Origin: JBJELF01 sp051879015
Lineage (GTDB): Bacteria; Bacillota; Clostridia; Lachnospirales; Lachnospiraceae
Reading direction: 5' to 3'
NCBI GenBank assembly: GCA_051879015.1
Contig: JBJELF010000030.1
Location: forward strand, 1 to 25,703
Length of the DNA stretch: 25,703 nt
Shown: one piece after another, positions 23,527-25,703 of the stretch
Layout: each line of letters starts with the position of its first letter
Numbering within the stretch: the first letter of the stretch is position 1
Notes under the pieces: generated by a model
What the model was told of the DNA's origin: nothing
Seen by the model: the letters and a program-made list of their open reading frames with translations, nothing else
Databases searched by the model: none
Program-made: the position numbers and the translations under genes

Positions 23527-23555
23527 TTTACAAAGTTAAAAAAAGTTGATATAAT
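23527..23555 (+). promoter_or_regulatory. nagA promoter
   Basis: TTTACA (23527-23532), a 17-base spacer and a perfect TATAAT (23550-23555) lie about 100 bases before nagA, in very AT-rich DNA. Confidence 0.8.
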
Positions 23556-23657
23556 AGCATTGTGTAATTTTGACGAAAGACCACTCAAGTAAAATGGTTT
23601 TAATATGTGAAAATAGACAAAATAATAATATGTGAAAGGAGATTGGATAGATATATC

Positions 23658-24860
23658 ATGAAAATTATTAATTGTCATAAGTATGAAGAAGGAGCTTTTT
23701 CTAAAAAGGAAATTTATATTGAAGGAGCTTATTTTTCGGATAAATCCGGATGCTTTAGAGAAAAGAATACAAACAATAAGGACGATATTGATGAAGATAT
23801 TTTTGATGCTCAAGGCTGTTATGCCATTCCAGGTTTGATTGACCTTCATTTTCATGGCTGCGCAGGGGTGGATTTTTGTGATGGAAATTTGGAAGCAATT
23901 CATCGTATGGCAAGATATGAGCTGCAGAATGGTATCACTACCATTCATCCAGCGACAATGACTTTATCGGAGGAAATGCTGACACAGATTGGACAGACCG
24001 CGAAGGAGTATGTAGCTTGGCAGCAGGCGCGTGGCTTTGGCGAGCTGAAGGAGTCAGAGCAGCCAGAGGCCGAGTTAGCAGGTATCTATATGGAAGGTCC
24101 TTTTGTATCTATGGAAAAGAAAGGAGCTCAAAATCCATTGTATGTACATAAGCCAGATGCATCAATGTTTCGTCGACTGCAGGAAGCTTCAGGAAATCTC
24201 TATCGGATTACCGTAGTTGCGCCGGAGACTGAGGGAGGTTTGGATTTTATTGATGAGGTGAAGGATGAAATCCGAATCAGTGTGGCTCATACTACGGCAA
24301 ATTATGACGTAGCAAGAGATGCTTTTCAGCGAGGCGCAAGGCAGGTTACCCATTTATATAATGCTATGCCGGCCTTTACACACCGAGCACCAGGAGTAGT
24401 GGGGGCAGCCTGTGAAAATGAGAATGTTATGGTGGAGTTAATTTGTGATGGTGTTCATATTCATCCAGCTACAATTTCTGCTACTTTCAAGATGTTTGGC
24501 AATGATAGAATTATTATGATTAGTGATAGTATGATGGCTACTGGTATGCCCGATGGTCAGTATAGTTTGGGAGGGCAGGATGTAACCGTGAAAGGAAATT
24601 TGGCAGTCTTAACACAGGATGGGGCCATTGCTGGTTCTGTTACCAATCTGTATCAGTGCTTAAAGTATGTAGTGACAAAGGTGGGTATTCCACTGGAGAA
24701 AGCAGTTCGCTGTGTTACAGAGAATCCTGCCAAAGCCATCGGTGTGTGGGATGAAAAGGGCAGCATTACTGCGGGAAAGTATGCCGATTTGCTGCTGGTA
24801 GATGAGCAGATGAATCTTCGTGCAGTATTTCAGCATGGAGTAAAGGTGTTTGATAGGTAA
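23658..24860 (+). CDS. nagA: N-acetylglucosamine-6-phosphate deacetylase
   Basis: NagA removes acetate from GlcNAc-6-phosphate in amino-sugar use and cell-wall recycling. The 400-residue amidohydrolase has the HxH motif (H64, H66 in DLHFHG), metal Glu146 (MEGPF), H211 (AHTTANY), H232 (THLYNAM) and catalytic Asp290 (ISDSM), then the C-terminal strand block (GSITAGKYADLLLVD). The start is ATG 23658. AGGAG at 23637-23641 is 16 bases away, unusually far, and GGATAG nearer by is a weak substitute; the upstream in-frame GTG 23607 has no ribosome site. A DUF624 protein and a probable GH20 gene follow closely. Confidence 0.96.
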   Translation: MKIINCHKYEEGAFSKKEIYIEGAYFSDKSGCFREKNTNNKDDIDEDIFDAQGCYAIPGLIDLHFHGCAGVDFCDGNLEAIHRMARYELQNGITTIHPATMTLSEEMLTQIGQTAKEYVAWQQARGFGELKESEQPEAELAGIYMEGPFVSMEKKGAQNPLYVHKPDASMFRRLQEASGNLYRITVVAPETEGGLDFIDEVKDEIRISVAHTTANYDVARDAFQRGARQVTHLYNAMPAFTHRAPGVVGAACENENVMVELICDGVHIHPATISATFKMFGNDRIIMISDSMMATGMPDGQYSLGGQDVTVKGNLAVLTQDGAIAGSVTNLYQCLKYVVTKVGIPLEKAVRCVTENPAKAIGVWDEKGSITAGKYADLLLVDEQMNLRAVFQHGVKVFDR

Positions 24861-24883
24861 AAAGAAAAGGAGCAAAGGATAAC

Positions 24884-25645
24884 ATGAGCAATGACAGTAA
24901 TGGCAATGTCTTTAAGGTAGAAGGACCACTGTATCGATTTTTTGAAATTTATTATGGTTTGGTTGTAACGGGGTTGCTGTGGATGCTGCTGTGTATCCCA
25001 GTGTTTACTGCGGGGGCAGCAACAACGGCAGCTTACTATACTACAGTCAAAGTAGTGCGTATGCAGCATGGTAAGATAACAGAGCAGTTTTTCAACTCTT
25101 TCAAGGAAAATTTTCAGCCGGCTACTATATTAAATTTTATTTATTGTATTTTATTAGTTTTGGGCGGATGGAATTGCTATGGTATGTATCAGATTTTGCA
25201 GGAGACTGCGGAGACTCACTATGTGATGATGACTGCACTGTGGGGTGCTTTTACGGTGCTGGTGTTGTTTCTTTCTCATTGGTCCTACTTTTTCCTTTCT
25301 CGATTTGCAGCAAGTCCGTTTAATATTATAAAAATGGGACTTTGGGGAATGACACGCCATTTTTTGACTACATTGATTATGATAGGTACATTTGCTCTCA
25401 TTGCAGTTTTGATTTATATATGGAATCCAGGAATTTTATTCCTGCCGGGATTGTATTTTTGGGTTGTCTCTTTTCCTGTGGAAAAAGTTTTCCATCGCTA
25501 TATGCCAAAGCAGGAACATGAAGCTGTTTATGACGAAAACGGCGATTTGATTCAGAATTGGTATGAGGCTACAACTACGGAAGACTCTAAAAAGCGGGAG
25601 CCAAAGAAGCAGCTTCATAAATATAAAAGTTATCACAGAAAATGA
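24884..25645 (+). CDS. YesL family (DUF624) membrane protein
   Basis: The 253-residue protein has the YesL/DUF624 pattern: an N-terminal amphipathic part, then LLWMLLCIPVFTAGAATTAAYYTT, and hydrophobic segments at about 25-50, 85-103, 115-140, 160-180 and 185-202. The C-terminus (about 205-253) is charged and cytosolic. DUF624 proteins often lie in carbohydrate-uptake operons, but their function is unknown. The gene starts 23 bases after nagA with AAGGAG upstream and is followed after 17 bases by another start, so nagA, this gene and the next form one operon. Confidence 0.88.
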   Translation: MSNDSNGNVFKVEGPLYRFFEIYYGLVVTGLLWMLLCIPVFTAGAATTAAYYTTVKVVRMQHGKITEQFFNSFKENFQPATILNFIYCILLVLGGWNCYGMYQILQETAETHYVMMTALWGAFTVLVLFLSHWSYFFLSRFAASPFNIIKMGLWGMTRHFLTTLIMIGTFALIAVLIYIWNPGILFLPGLYFWVVSFPVEKVFHRYMPKQEHEAVYDENGDLIQNWYEATTTEDSKKREPKKQLHKYKSYHRK

Positions 25646-25662
25646 AACAGGAGGAATCAATT

Positions 25663-25703
25663 ATGATTTTACTACCAGTACCAAAAAAGGTAGAGGAAAA
25701 ATC
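25663..25703 (+). CDS. Start of a probable GH20 beta-N-acetylhexosaminidase (truncated by window edge)
   Basis: ATG 25663 is preceded eight bases earlier by AGGAGG (25649-25654) and opens a frame MILLPVPKKVEEKS to the window edge. 'P-x-P-K-x-V/I-E' is a common beginning of GH20 hexosaminidases, and the nagA context fits. Only 13 full codons are visible, so the family call is tentative, while the presence of a gene start is well supported. Confidence 0.5.
   Translation, partial: MILLPVPKKVEEK

Overview
The window looks like chromosomal housekeeping DNA from a low-GC anaerobic Firmicute, most probably a Lachnospiraceae-type Clostridium. Reasons: AT-rich intergenic DNA, strong GGAGG ribosome sites, a Rho with a long low-complexity insert, the ydiF-rex and acpS-nnr-alr-mazF gene orders known from Bacillus and Clostridia, and a set of anaerobe-typical genes (Rex, a methylglyoxal-synthase-like protein, a CspB-type subtilase, a KDG kinase with KDPG aldolase). 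I see no phage, insertion sequence, CRISPR, tRNA or rRNA. The genus is not assigned.

Layout: (1) 1-3281, minus strand: rho followed by an S8 (subtilisin/Csp-like) peptidase that runs off the left edge. (2) 3661-8598, plus: a TIGR01212/YtqA radical SAM protein overlapping a DUF4364 winged-helix protein; then rpmE with a structured leader and terminator, a DUF1385/YqhQ membrane protein, prmC and prfA (the release factor methylase next to its substrate). (3) 8936-9325: a methylglyoxal-synthase-fold protein that has lost most catalytic residues. (4) 9441-11363, minus: ABC-F ATPase (YdiF type), divergent from rex. (5) 11647-16093, plus: rex, acpS, nnr, alr and a MazF/EndoA RNase with no antitoxin gene beside it. 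(6) 16276-18558: a CorC/HlyC membrane protein and yebC. (7) 18769-20935: kdgK and an Eda aldolase fused to a VOC-like domain, the last two steps of uronate/KDG catabolism. (8) 21247-23304: an EF-G/Tet(M)-family GTPase with a histidine-rich domain IV loop. (9) 23658-end: nagA, a YesL (DUF624) membrane protein and the first codons of a probable GH20 hexosaminidase, suggesting amino-sugar use.

The most unusual non-genic feature is a family of short palindromic repeats (core GGGTCAAAA-TACC-TTTTGACCC with GATACCA/TGGTATC arms). Complete or partial copies lie at about 3421, 11412, 12353, 14423, 21093 and 23381. They occur between divergent genes as well as between co-directional ones, so they are not simply terminators, and one partial copy supplies the stop codon of nnr. 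A second hairpin repeat (CCTGC...GCAGG with an AATTGACTTTTATA flank) occurs twice. The best candidates for undescribed biology are these repeats, the catalytically degenerate MGS-like protein, the Eda-VOC fusion and the Tet(M)-like GTPase with its HHHIHTH loop.
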